From Psettodes erumei (taxonomy: Eukaryota > Chordata > Actinopteri > Pleuronectiformes > Psettodidae), in assembly GCA_016785225.1 (NCBI GenBank), contig JAFBJZ010000422.1, forward strand, positions 5,014,001 to 5,078,000: a DNA stretch of 64,000 nucleotides. Direction: 5' to 3'. This document shows, piece after piece, positions 12,101 to 21,198 of this stretch; the first letter of the stretch is position 1, and the number at the start of each line of letters is the position of its first letter. Under the pieces are notes generated by a model. It was not told where the DNA came from and did no database searches. It saw only the letters and a list, made by a program, of their open reading frames with translations. Both the position numbers and the translations under genes were made by a program.

Positions 12101-13599
12101 TCTCATGTTTTGTACTCACTTTAAAAGTCACATACCTGAGCATTTTATCTTGATAAAACACACTTTTCTTTGTGAATTGTTTTTTTATTTGGTGTTGATA
12201 TAAAATACAATATGCTTATTAAATATATATTTTAAGGGGAATGAATAGTATCGCTGTAAACCTACAAAGGAATAAACGGACAGTGTTAAAACGGATCAGA
12301 TCTGAGCTCAGTGAGCTCATTCACTTCCTTCTCTCAAATAACTGATTTTCAATTCATTGTTCCACTTATACAACAATACACTGTATGTATTGTGAACTTT
12401 CATCAACATTATAATAGCAAGTCAAACAGTGACCACACCATCACTAACAAAGCAATGGAATGTTGCATTAATCAGCTAATGTTCTGTGGTCAAGGGGTTC
12501 ATTGCAAGAACACAATGAGTTTGCCATAGTCAACTGTGAAACATTAATCAAACTCCATGGGTGCCTGAGGGGCATAACTGGTGAAGCAAACATCAACATC
12601 TCTGGGGCAATATCAGAGGAAAACACAGAGGATTGTTGTTTATAGAAGCTAGAACTGACGTAATGCCTCCTCATGATAAGTATTCAGTTAAAATCTGCTG
12701 AAAGCCTATGATTAACAGTAGTTTCATACTTCAGTGTTAGACGACATATGAGCTACTGAATGGATTTGTTGATATTATTTTACTGACTGTGAGCTATAAA
12801 TGTGTAACAGAGTGCATGTCAAAACTTGCAGTCAAACATTAAATACAGGCACATGTGTAGACAGACCATTCAGTGTGATTATTATACATACAGAGGAGCC
12901 TGGAGCTATTTACTGTTTAATGGTTCTTTCATGGTATTGCTTTTCAGATAAAACATCGCATGTGTACTTTCCTGTTTATTATAAAATTAGTGAGTGTGAT
13001 TTTGCGAGGATTAAATAGGATTTTGTTTAGAAAATATTGTTAAAACTTCAAAATGTGTCCCAAAAATCCAACAACAATCAGACTTTATTAAAAATGTCAA
13101 CACTTTTCTGTGCTGATTGTACAAAGCCCATTCTTACTACTCTGCAGCTCATCATGTTGATATATTTGACCTCCCTCCCTCAAGGTCATCCCATCTTCAA
13201 CTTACTGCTTCACTGCATATCATTCTAAGCATGCATAATAAAATGTGTACACATGTACTACATTATTTCATGGCACGTTTATCACATTTTATTCCCCAGT
13301 AATAATATTCAGATCAAACAATATTTGTGAAGAAAATTTGGAAAGTGCTTGGGTTTGAGTATGAAATTACATTTTGGTCAGTCACAGAACAGTGCAGTAT
13401 TGTGAAAACAAGCCAAACTGTTCCTGGTATGGTACAATCCTCGTATTTGGTGCTCCCGGAAAAGCAGCAACGAGCAGTAATGGCCATTCGCAGATATTAT
13501 TTTAACTCAGGTGTGAATTTATGTTTTATGACACTTACCTTCAGCAAAATGATTCACGATGACTCCCGATGTCTCCTTGGCTTCCTTTCTGGCCTTCAT
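1..13599 (-). CDS. slc4a11: slc4a11, solute carrier family 4 member 11 (5' part; 3' end outside window)
   Basis: The gene encodes a plasma-membrane transporter of the SLC4 bicarbonate-transporter family; SLC4A11 is known for H+/OH-, NH3- and water-linked transport in corneal endothelium and fish ionocytes. Fourteen exons, each with a splice donor and acceptor and matching phase, join to 1520 nt (about 507 codons). Residues about 80-300 form the N-terminal cytoplasmic domain, with the family-typical EEVRAHRDLDSFLAQAS and RPQNWG motifs. Residues about 325-475 hold the first membrane spans, with the motifs AIAFGSLNDES, GQSIGG, PLTTAPLA and ICDDYDLDF that separate SLC4A11 from other SLC4 members. 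The window's last exon carries two N-glycosylation sequons (NST, NLT), as expected for the extracellular loop. The family is usually about 860-890 residues, so roughly 40% lies left of base 1. The start ATG at 13599 follows an in-frame stop. Identity is very sure; the exact N terminus is less so. Confidence 0.95.
750..823 (-). CDS. slc4a11: slc4a11 coding exon 13
   Basis: This 74-nt exon encodes STEEVIALFISIAFVGDAVK then GTIK, the next membrane helix. It has an ATCTCAG acceptor and a GTGAGT donor. The last A completes an isoleucine codon with exon 14. Confidence 0.95.
1027..1159 (-). CDS. slc4a11: slc4a11 coding exon 12
   Basis: This 133-nt exon encodes IRGICDDYDLDFDAFYACIG then LWNSLFLILGGLFNVSLLMK, ending LFKR. 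The acceptor follows a T-rich tract (TTTTTATAG) and the donor is CG|GTGAAC. This is a highly conserved SLC4A11 block. Confidence 0.96.
1774..1887 (-). CDS. slc4a11: slc4a11 coding exon 11
   Basis: This 114-nt exon encodes VQKTIVGQSIGGVIYALF then AGSPLVIPLTTAPLAIFIS, membrane segments of the transport core. The acceptor is TTTGACAG and the donor GTG|GTGTGT. Joining it to exon 12 gives IFIS-VIRGICDD. Confidence 0.96.
2040..2165 (-). CDS. slc4a11: slc4a11 coding exon 10 (first membrane span)
   Basis: This 126-nt exon encodes GITGKDRSLLKYTTTAIFLY then IAILLPAIAFGSLNDES, the first transmembrane helix and the SLC4 signature that follows it. Its acceptor (CCATCAAG) has a poor pyrimidine tract, but it is the only one that keeps frame and homology. 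Confidence 0.94.
2332..2416 (-). CDS. slc4a11: slc4a11 coding exon 9
   Basis: This 85-nt exon encodes CKDFLKAGKGVYNDLRRRL and PLYPSDFTD, the conserved stretch just before the first membrane span. The acceptor is TCTCACAG. The donor GTATTA is only moderate. Confidence 0.93.
3195..3404 (-). CDS. slc4a11: slc4a11 coding exon 8
   Basis: This 210-nt exon of 70 codons encodes KSTKTAIELGRTFATMFSD and FRQRLLEAKTQEEFKQELV, followed by an acidic linker (EVEEVEDSD). It is phase 0 at both ends, with a TTTCAG acceptor and an AAG|GTGTGA donor. Confidence 0.96.
3762..3885 (-). CDS. slc4a11: slc4a11 coding exon 7
   Basis: This 124-nt exon encodes SLQRRHVCVTRLERPQNWG and VNCCEARYVILILAPPRT, the conserved end of the cytoplasmic core fold. 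The donor is ACA|GTAAGG and the acceptor AATTCAG. Confidence 0.95.
4012..4093 (-). CDS. slc4a11: slc4a11 coding exon 6
   Basis: This 82-nt exon encodes HLLSETIQGVTATSTGIRY then QQSWLCI, nearly identical to the mammalian block. It has a TTCACAG acceptor and a GTGAGT donor. The split leucine codon is completed by exon 7. Confidence 0.95.
4198..4417 (-). CDS. slc4a11: slc4a11 coding exon 5
   Basis: This 220-nt exon is the core of the cytoplasmic domain. It contains YVKPMNFQEEVRAHRDLD, SFLAQASILLDEKA and MNSLFTDAGGK, closely matching vertebrate SLC4A11. The acceptor is CTACCAG and the donor AATG|GTTAGG. The open reading frame runs on past both splice sites, so the borders were set by phase with neighbouring exons. 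Confidence 0.96.
4600..4643 (-). CDS. slc4a11: slc4a11 coding exon 4
   Basis: This 44-nt exon encodes SEGPGFGLLNTTRK, the counterpart of the mammalian GGCVLLHTSRK segment. The acceptor is TTTGCAG and the donor AAA|GTAAGA. It leaves phase 0. Confidence 0.9.
4770..4865 (-). CDS. slc4a11: slc4a11 coding exon 3
   Basis: This 96-nt exon encodes an acidic, poorly conserved part of the cytoplasmic N terminus ending in NQIQISVS. It has a TCCACAG acceptor and a CAG|GTGTGT donor. Phase matches exons 2 and 4. Confidence 0.88.
5634..5684 (-). CDS. slc4a11: slc4a11 coding exon 2
   Basis: This 51-nt exon has a clean pyrimidine-rich acceptor (ctctccctccacag) and a GTGTGT donor. It encodes APSTGRSKNGYVFQEM, with SKNGYVFQE matching the mammalian SQNGYFED block. 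Phase is 2 nt in and 1 nt out, agreeing with both neighbours. Confidence 0.85.
8180..8262. repeat. Short interspersed repeat fragment
   Basis: The stretch from AAAGCAAAATTTATTTCTG to ATTAAAATCAAAAC resembles a dispersed teleost repeat that runs from a TTTATTTATATAGCAC-like motif to CAAAGTGCTTTACATTAAAA. Recognition is from memory of that family and this copy is diverged. Confidence 0.4.
9171..9416 (+). repeat. Dispersed teleost repeat, copy A
   Basis: The copy begins AGGGCTTCAGCCAACCATTA and ends with ATTAATTATTGATTATTTTC. Its middle (TTGTCCAAAGTAACAAACAT and AGAAGAAAAGCAGCAA) matches a very common fish repeat that starts with AGGGCTGCAACTAACGATTA. A second copy lies inverted at 18255-18447, with fragments near 20.56, 22.78 and 35.69 kb. 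Confidence 0.75.
11578..11622. repeat. (GAT)n/(AAT)n microsatellite
   Basis: Five GAT units run into AAT units interrupted by one AAC, an ordinary compound trinucleotide microsatellite in intron 1 of slc4a11. Confidence 0.95.
13539..13599 (-). CDS. slc4a11: slc4a11 coding exon 1 (putative start exon)
   Basis: From ATG at 13599 the exon reads 20 codons ending in NHFAE plus one base, then a consensus donor (G|GTAAGT). An in-frame TAA lies about 30 bases upstream. Joining the last G to the exon at 5684 gives FAE-DAPSTGRSKNGY. This resembles the mammalian LAENSPTMSQNGYFED segment, where an exon border also falls at this place. The Kozak context is weak, and an upstream non-coding exon is possible. 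Confidence 0.68.
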
Positions 13600-13639
13600 T
13601 CGGATTCTTGTGATGCACCCAAAAAATATTTAGGATATA

Positions 13640-13900
13640 ACAATAAAAAGTCAATATGGAGCTGAGAGTGAACAGTGTGTGGCCCCTGTAGAATTTCCCA
13701 ACTTCGGATCAATAACAAGTATATCTATGTGAGCTGCAGCATGAGTGGTTTTGCAGGCAACCCCACAGGTAGATGGGACTGGGCCACTGCCAATGAATAA
13801 CACTTTAATGTTCTCTCTGCCAATCACAGTGAAGCTGACTCTCAGGAGACAAAGGGAAGGTGGAAGGATAAGAGAAGGGGGAAGGAAGGTGTGAGGAAAC
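13640..13900 (-). promoter_or_regulatory. Candidate slc4a11 upstream region
   Basis: This stretch lies directly upstream of the putative first coding exon. It contains two CCAAT motifs on the plus strand (GCCAATG near 13789, GCCAATCA near 13819) and a purine-rich block near 13850-13890. I see no clear TATA box or CpG island, so promoter status is inferred mainly from position. Confidence 0.25.
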
Positions 13901-15799
13901 TACTTTTATCCCATGCTGGGTCCCATTGATATTTTAATTTCACTGTCCTGTGAGAGTTTTACTGTTATGCTAAACCATGAATGCAACCATATCAAAGTAT
14001 CTCCTGGAGAAGTCTTTACCTGTTTGCAGGAGTATTTGTGAAATTAAAATGGCTCCATACAACAACCTCTAAATTGGCATGTATTGTATTAGATCCATTT
14101 CAAAGCCACCATTACTGTACTTTCACAGCCACTGAATTAGAGTCTTGCTTTGTTCCAGTCACTTTTGCAATACAGGGACACAACCTAACATTGTGAACTT
14201 AAACACTATACTGTATGTAGTCTTAAAGAATACTGTGCACCACATGTTGCTCAGTCAGTCTTTATAAAATCATTCAAGTAGAAGAAGAATGTGTGTATTG
14301 AGTTATGCTCAGAAAGAACTAGTTTCTGTGACGTAGCTGTAATGACAGGCTGCATTTGAGGCGGGGTTAAAGGTTGGCCATCACAGAGAGGATTTCATAA
14401 GGTTAGGGGGGTCATGTGAGAGCCAGATGAAGAAAAGAATGATCAAATGCAGGCAGTGGGAGGTGAGGGCATGCCCCATACAAAAAATAATTCCTTCACT
14501 CCAACTTGATAGCATCTTTTAGTAGACCATCCCTGCCAACCACATCTTTCAAACTCCAACTCCCCCGGCTGTAACACAGGCTTTGGTTAAACATTAGTTA
14601 GTTCGTTAGTTACAGTAGCTGTTATTGTAACATGTCCTACAGCAGCTGGTGGCACAGTCTCTGGAGGGCTCATATAAAATAGCCATTGTAACAATGACGT
14701 GTGAATGATTTTAAAAGATGGCTCATATAATGTATTAATAGAAAAGTGTGTTATTACCCTCATGATGAATGTGAGATCCCCTCCGTTTCATTTTACAACA
14801 TGTACAGTGTGCAAGATAGGATTTCATCAGCTCAACTTTTACATTGCTTTGCTGTATTGTAAGGAAACATAATTTCATGTTATGTCACAGGAGAAGAGTT
14901 TTATCACACCCACAGGTGTTCATTACATATACTGTCCACAAGAATTTAGAGCAATAATCTACCTTCATGTAACCTGTCACTTATTGTGTCACAGACAAAC
15001 ATATGCATCAGAGTGGAATCTATTCCCATTGCACAATGTCCTTTTTCCACTCATCTGAATTCCTTCTGCCAGAGAAACCTGTCTAACAAATTATTAAGAG
15101 GATGTTCCAATTATCACCTTTTTTCTTTTCTGTTTTTAAACCTGAACCTTACTTTTATCCCCTTCCTGTGTTGATTCATGGAACTCATTGTAGAAACATA
15201 GGTTTCATTGAGTGCCAACAGAGTTAACCAACACTTATTGACGATCTCATTAGTGATTGCTAATTTTATGAAAAGGGCAACAGTAATCAAATGCAGTATG
15301 GAGAAATAGATAATTTAATGCAATTACACAATCAGTTCTGGGCATTATATGCATCATCATGAACACATCTGTCCAACTTTCAATCTGTTGGAGTCAAATA
15401 TTGTCAGAGCTGGGTCAGGAATCTAACCAGACAACTGTACCAGATGAGATATTCATTTAATCTTGCTGTGGGAATGGATGAAACCTGGCTTCTTACAGTT
15501 TTGGCATGCCGCATGTTAACAGGCAGCCTTATTATATTATCAATTTGCAGAGGAATTTGCCATAGTCCAGGATTAAGTCATTAGAGTTCATTTTGAGGTC
15601 ACTACTGCAGTGCCATCTCTTTAACTTGAGATAAAGAACACTGAATCTCAACAGTAATTTCAGTCATCACCATGAAGTTACGTCCATTTTTATGACTATG
15701 AGAACAACACACCCTGAGTGACAACACCTTCACACTTCCTCCCACAGTGCCACTGCTTTGCAGTTTCTGGTCTCAGATAACAGCAATGAGCACAACCAT

Positions 15800-16518
15800 A
15801 GACGGTACATTTTTTTAGGGCGTGACTAAGGTGTGATTGACAGGTAGTAGGGTGACCCACCAATCATTTCAATTACGTAGCCCGTTCTTCTCTGCAGTCA
15901 GATCCACAGGTGGCTTCTGCCAATGCCAAACCCGAGGGTGCAAAACGGTTCGCAAACCAAGAGGGGACGTCACAGTTGGTTGCCCCTTGAGCACAACCAA
16001 ATAAGCACAAGCAAATAAACCGAGTTTTTGCTACTTTTCGCCACATCGACTTAATTTATCAGGAACTGCTGATAAAGACGATCACTTGTTTTCCAGCATG
16101 AATTTTTGATAAGCATTTGAAAAGTGAGTTTTACTAGCATCGAATATTCACCTTTTAGTGCTTCACTTGGCTAGACATCCGGGACCAAGATGCATGGACA
16201 GCATGTTCATCCATGAAAACCCGGTCAGGTTCAACCTCTAAAGCCACCATACTGTCCTTGGAAGTGAAGCTAACGTACTTGGCACTGTGGATAAGCTCGC
16301 AGTACCAGAGGTGCATGACCAGCAACTCCCGACAAAGATGGTGGGACTTCACAGGGAAACTACGATCAACTCACCTGACTGAACTTGCAAGTTATCCGTT
16401 GCACACTAACTTACCATAGTTTTGGGGGGAAAGCTTAAATTGTCAATGAATCGTTGTTTATGCCGCTTCCCGAAGACGCAATTTTTTTGCCGACAGCATT
16501 TTGGCTGTACGTCACCAG
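15800..16518. repeat. Probable degenerate interspersed element
   Basis: The segment is less AT-rich than its surroundings and carries phrases such as AGGGCGTGACTAAGGTGTGA, GATTGACAGG and GACGTCAC. I associate these with non-autonomous DNA elements abundant in fish. It ends near GTACGTCACCAGCTG, just before the hAT-type element at 16527. The ends and family are uncertain. Confidence 0.4.
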
Positions 16519-16526
16519 CTGCAAAC

Positions 16527-16688
16527 TTGTGGTGGGCGGATCGATCCAAATATCGATAGTATCGATACCAAGTCGGTCGATGCTATCCTAGTCTTTACTT
16601 TAAGTTCCGCTCTTGTTTGCAATGTTTCGGCAAATAGCATACCTTGGTATCGATACTATCGATATTTAGATTGATACGCCTACCTCTA
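16527..16688. mobile_element. hAT-type MITE, 162 bp
   Basis: Two inverted arms of about 46 bp (16527-16572 and 16643-16688) share AAATATCGATAGTATCGATA and differ at only a few outer positions. The outer ends read TTGTGGTGGGCGGATCGATC and, inverted, TAGAGGTAGGCGTATCAATC. The element is flanked on both sides by the 8-bp direct repeat CTGCAAAC (16519-16526 and 16689-16696), the duplication length made by hAT transposases. No coding capacity remains, so it is a non-autonomous copy. Confidence 0.85.
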
Positions 16689-17955
16689 CTGCAAACCACA
16701 GCAATGACTTCAACTTGATTGAAGTTTGAACAGGCAAGTTCCAGAAGATGATCTCCTAAAGTTAAGAACCATGTTCCTTTAAATTCATTGTGGCATTGGC
16801 TGGCTTGGCCAGTTGTACAGCACCCCTTACTTATAACCACTGTTTGTATGTCTGTTGTCTTTGTTTGGATGCCACGACCAAAGTGTTGTCTTGTGTGCTG
16901 CAGCAGTCAGCTTAACACAGCCCACACGAATTATACAATTTGACGTAAATTAGATGTGCATGGGATGATGAGAAGATGCAATAAGATGATATCTCTAACT
17001 GTGGAAGTAGAATTTCGAAAACTTTTGTGCAGCAAATCTATGGTGCAAACCGTAGTGCTTTTAGTAGTACATTCAGTAAGTATAATTGGGTAACCATAGT
17101 ATTTTTTTTCTTTAACCATGGTATAACATTGCGGTAAATCCAACAATGACCATTAAAATCTGTGGTGCCAGGGGCATTGAAGGGGATGTCTTGAGATTGT
17201 CGGCCTGACCTGTTTACAGGTGCAAAGTGTCCCGCTGAGACTTTTCAGAGCTTTATACACAATCCAGGTGAAGCTCCTTGCTGACAGACATACTGAATGT
17301 GTCAGGGGAGATACTTAGTTGCCCCTCCCTACCCAGACCAGATGGCAGGGCAATAATAACAAGAACAGAAGTAGTGGACAAAGATGGATAATCATTAGCT
17401 ATAAATAACTGCAGCTGTCATGTCTGCTTGTGTATATTGCTTCCTAGTCATTCATTAAAAAATAAGAACAACCTACTGGTATTGCTGCAGTCCCAAAGAA
17501 AAATAGGAGTTTTACTAGGCTTAAAACCTATTTCCTTTAATTTAAGAGAAATATAATAATATAACACAGCCACCATTTTTGAAATGGCAGTGAGGCAGTG
17601 GGGCCCAAAGCCATGCAGCCATTGTGGACAGACTGAAGCTAAACAAAACATGGTCTTTGGACTTTTTGATTGATTTAACCTCAAAGTAATTTGCAACTCT
17701 TGAATATCACCAGTTATTAATTATAATCACCTGACAATTTATGGAGTTAATGAAAGTGTAGATTAAATGAAATGTTATTTTAATTGTTTCCCTCTGAAGA
17801 AAGAGTAGGATTTGGTGCAGATTGAAGTCATTGTGCCTTTTCCAAGCAATCACTGAAGTTTTATTTTGTGAAGATCAAACTACACCTCCATGGAAAAAAC
17901 TGTTTCCATAACCAAGAAGAAATCCAGAGGTAATGCTGATGCCAAGCTCATTCAT

Positions 17956-17998
17956 TGTGATAACACATTGTTCTGTGCCATGACAATGTGTTATCACA
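17956..17998. repeat. Perfect hairpin, 16-bp stem and 11-nt loop
   Basis: TGTGATAACACATTGT at 17956-17971 is followed by an 11-nt loop and by its exact reverse complement at 17983-17998. Pairing stops just outside. No coding context or terminator function is evident. Confidence 0.85.
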
Positions 17999-18254
17999 GG
18001 CACTGTATTCTCCCAGTGACAACTGTCAGCTGCGTGTGCGCAGATAAGTTTGGTAACTGTTTGAGTCTGCGAGACACTGCAGACACTGCAGTGGCAATGT
18101 TGTGGGAGAAAGCGGAAAGTGTTGGAATTGAGGAAGGGTTAACTCATGTGAAAGTGCAGCCAGGTGCTAATCTGTCAGTAAGAGGCACAGTCTGGAAATC
18201 ATCTGTGATGTATGTTACATAAGGTGATAGAAAGATTTCTTTTCTGTGGTTTTA

Positions 18255-18447
18255 GCTTCTCTCATGTAAATATGTCTGGTTTCTGTATTCCTCTGACAGT
18301 AAACTAACTGTTTTAGATTGCTTGTCAAACAAAACAAGACATTTGAAGACCTCTCCTGTGGTTTTTTCACAATTTTCAGACATGTTTGTTGACCAAATGA
18401 CTAATCGATTAATGAGGAAAATCAATGAAAGATTAATCGTTAATAAA
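18255..18447 (-). repeat. Dispersed teleost repeat, copy B (inverted)
   Basis: The copy carries AACAAAACAAGACATTTGAA and ends with ATTAATCG motifs next to an A-tract. It is the same family as the copy at 9171-9416 but in the opposite orientation. Confidence 0.75.
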
Positions 18448-19264
18448 AAAAAAAAACCCACGAGTTGCAGTGCTGTTTGTGTTGTTTCTTCTCCTCGCTT
18501 GGCTGCACACACACTCAATGGGCACTGCATGTTTTTGACTAAGCCCAGTTTGCTTACACTGAGAATGCAATATTTCTACCCATTTCCTATTTTTTAATAT
18601 CTACCTGTGACCCCCTTTTTCCTCAAAGAAGGTATGCTTCATAATTTTTTTCTTTTTCTCTTTTTTTACCTTGTTTATGAGTGTTTGTTGTTATATTTAG
18701 GTCAGTGGGTTTCTGACGCGGACCGACTGAGGAGCCTGCTGGTCGGTTGAATGGGTGATTTTTCTCCAAAATATCCTGGAACTTTGATTTCCATCCTGAT
18801 CATTGTCAGAGTCAGTGTGCATCTTTTGGTTCAGATTGGATGTGGGCATTCTGAAAAGAGAGGGTGTTATGGAGAGGTCACAAGTGCTTTTGAGTTAATG
18901 AGCAACAATTAGGTAATGAGTGACCCTGGATACCGTTGACCCCGCTAGAGATGTTAGTGCCCTGTCTCCAGCAGTCCAGTTTGAACAGGATAATAAACCA
19001 CAGTGAGACTGAGGCGTGAACTGGGAGCTTCACAAAAATGGGGCCATAATGATACAGATAGATGACACATTTTCTGGTTGAGCAGGCCTGAGGCAGCGAG
19101 GCAGCACTAATAAGGTGACATGGAAAACCTGGATTGAGGTAGTTTGGCTGAGACTATTCTGTTGCACAGTAAAGTTGAGAAGTTCCCCCCAGCCAGTTAT
19201 TATAACTGCATAAAATCTTACATTATTAAAAGCACTTGTGTTGTCTCAACAAAAGTTGGCCTTG

Positions 19265-19302
19265 ATCGATCTATCTATCAATCTATCTGATATGATCTAT
19301 AA
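19265..19302. repeat. Imperfect ATCT tetranucleotide tract
   Basis: A short run of ATCT units, interrupted by ATCA and ATATG, is visible. It has no further content. Confidence 0.7.
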
Positions 19303-20555
19303 TGATATAAAACAAAGACAAACACAATCATTTGAGCCTAAACTACTCTTTATGGTTGTAAATACTTAAATGTTTTTAGCGTTTTAAATTCATCTAGTTT
19401 TGTGGCATAAAAAGCTTGAAAAAGACACAGTCAAAGAATATGGCAAGATTCAGAAAACAGTTTATTATTTCTTCAATAGCCATGGCATGATTCCCAAAAG
19501 TAATAACTAAAGTGTGGCTGTTATTTCCCTTGTCAACTCCTATTTACATATTTCCTCACAAAAGAAAGCTTTCTGCTGTATTTAGGTGTTCAGTTTGTTC
19601 CATTTGCAATATGTAATAGGATAACTTAGATTAAGGTGAGATTTTCATGTATATATCATTTACATTTGCCATTTTCTAATGGCATCGCTCCTCGGTCTGC
19701 ATGGAACTTGACATTTCTTTAAGTATATTCGAGCACCTGTGTCCCCTGGGGTTGCCATGACTGCAGAGAGCCTCAGTTACAGCAGATTGGTTGAAAAGCT
19801 CTGAATATCAGAACTGCCCAGTGTAGATGGCTGCTAGAAAATGTTAGTGTAAAAGACACAATGGATCACTCGCATTGTGCGAAGAGCAACACTTTGATTC
19901 CAGTGAGACGGAACTGATGTGGATGTATGGCAAACACTAATTATGAAATGTGACCTGTGTTTTGAAGTGTGGCACGGCATTAGAGGGCAGTATAACCCCA
20001 GCTCTCTCCTGATCACTGAGGAGCTGCACACCACTGCTGCCTCTTCTCTGCTCCTTGTCTTCACTCTTCAAGGTAGCAGAGCAGTTAAATAATATTTTCA
20101 ACTAAATAAGATGAAGATATGCAAAGAAGTCTGTAGCTGTAATACTGATGAAATGGCTTTGGCCTGAAGTGGTACTGCACATTTTGCTAAGTACATAATG
20201 ACTGGTAAGTGTAGTTGATTGTGTAAGGTCGTCTACTGGGTGCAAGGCTTTGTGTTTTGATTGATAATTGCTTCCTTCACACTGGTTTTCATTTCTTGCA
20301 CACTGCCACTTGACCTGAGTGTGCTTTGGCTTTGACCAGTTATAACTGTAGAATATGATTGAAAGATGTTGGAGTTTTCTTTCTTGGTTCAGAATCATTG
20401 ATACTGATTAGAGGTTATATGTATATATTTATATTGTTTTATTTGTCATATTATAATAAACTGGAAACTTTGTGGGTTTTTGACTGTTGGTTGGCTGAAA
20501 GTAAATATTTATTACTGTATAATTGGTATTTTTGTGTGTTGTATATTTGAAAAGC

Positions 20556-20612
20556 TGAATTGATTAATTGAAAAAGTAAGTGGAAGATTAATCAGTGGTG
20601 AAAAAAATATTG
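20556..20612 (-). repeat. Fragment of the dispersed ATTAATCGAT family
   Basis: The motifs TTGATTAATTGAAAAAGTAA and GAAGATTAATCAGTGG match the head of the family seen at 9.17 and 18.26 kb. Only about 57 bases remain. Confidence 0.5.
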
Positions 20613-21181
20613 TAGTTCTGTTTATATCTTTTCCTTTATTTTTACTTGTGTGGAGTGTAATAGTTTAAGGAAAACATTTCTGAATCAGGGGAACAGCATA
20701 TCAAAAATTTTGTGTAAATGAAAGCCCATGATAATATTGTTTTGGCAAAGAGGAGGAATGCAAAGGTGGTTTTATCAAGGCTGATTTGACTGGGTGATGT
20801 GCTATTAAAGGGCAGGTGTTGGCTCAAATTAAACCTGGAACTAAAGCTATGAACGAGTGGTTCAGCAGTTTTTGGGTTTCTGCAGGAAAGGCAGAGACAG
20901 AACATGCCAAGCTCGCATCCATATCTTTGCCCACGCAGAGACTTTTCTTGGGGGCAAATTGCTGCTTTGTCTGAACGGCTTTTCTGCTGTGATAGTGACT
21001 GAGTGAGGGCCTGGCTGGTATCAGAGGTGGATGTGAACTGACATCCCCATACACTCAACTCACCAGCCTGTTGCCTTCAGAATGTCTCATTTGGCAGTAG
21101 AGCAGAAATACAGACAGAAATGCTCTGTAAGATTACTGTCAGCAAAGTGGTCCAAGGTCAAGACTACGGAACAGGGTTTTT

Positions 21182-21198
21182 GGGGGGTGGGGGGTGGG
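21182..21198 (+). other. G-run motif (possible G-quadruplex)
   Basis: Two six-G runs and one three-G run are separated by single T residues. With runs split, this satisfies a four-stranded G-quadruplex pattern. A similar cluster lies at 22323-22338. No promoter or gene edge is nearby. Confidence 0.5.

Larger units (their letters stand above)
5685..13538 (-). other. slc4a11 intron 1 (about 7.9 kb)
   Basis: No other conserved exon is visible here. The stretch contains a short repeat fragment near 8.2 kb, a dispersed repeat at 9.17-9.42 kb, a trinucleotide microsatellite at 11.58 kb and a doubtful exon-like piece at 8551-8620. The remaining sequence is AT-rich and without recognisable content. 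Confidence 0.6.

Noticed and set aside
16155..16419. Transposase-like open frames on both strands next to the hAT-type element
   Set aside because: No catalytic motif or family similarity could be seen; the region is treated as a degenerate non-coding element.
20642..21058. Minus-strand 138-codon frame in the intergenic region
   Set aside because: No motif, no codon bias, no splice partners; a frame of this length is expected by chance in 64 kb.
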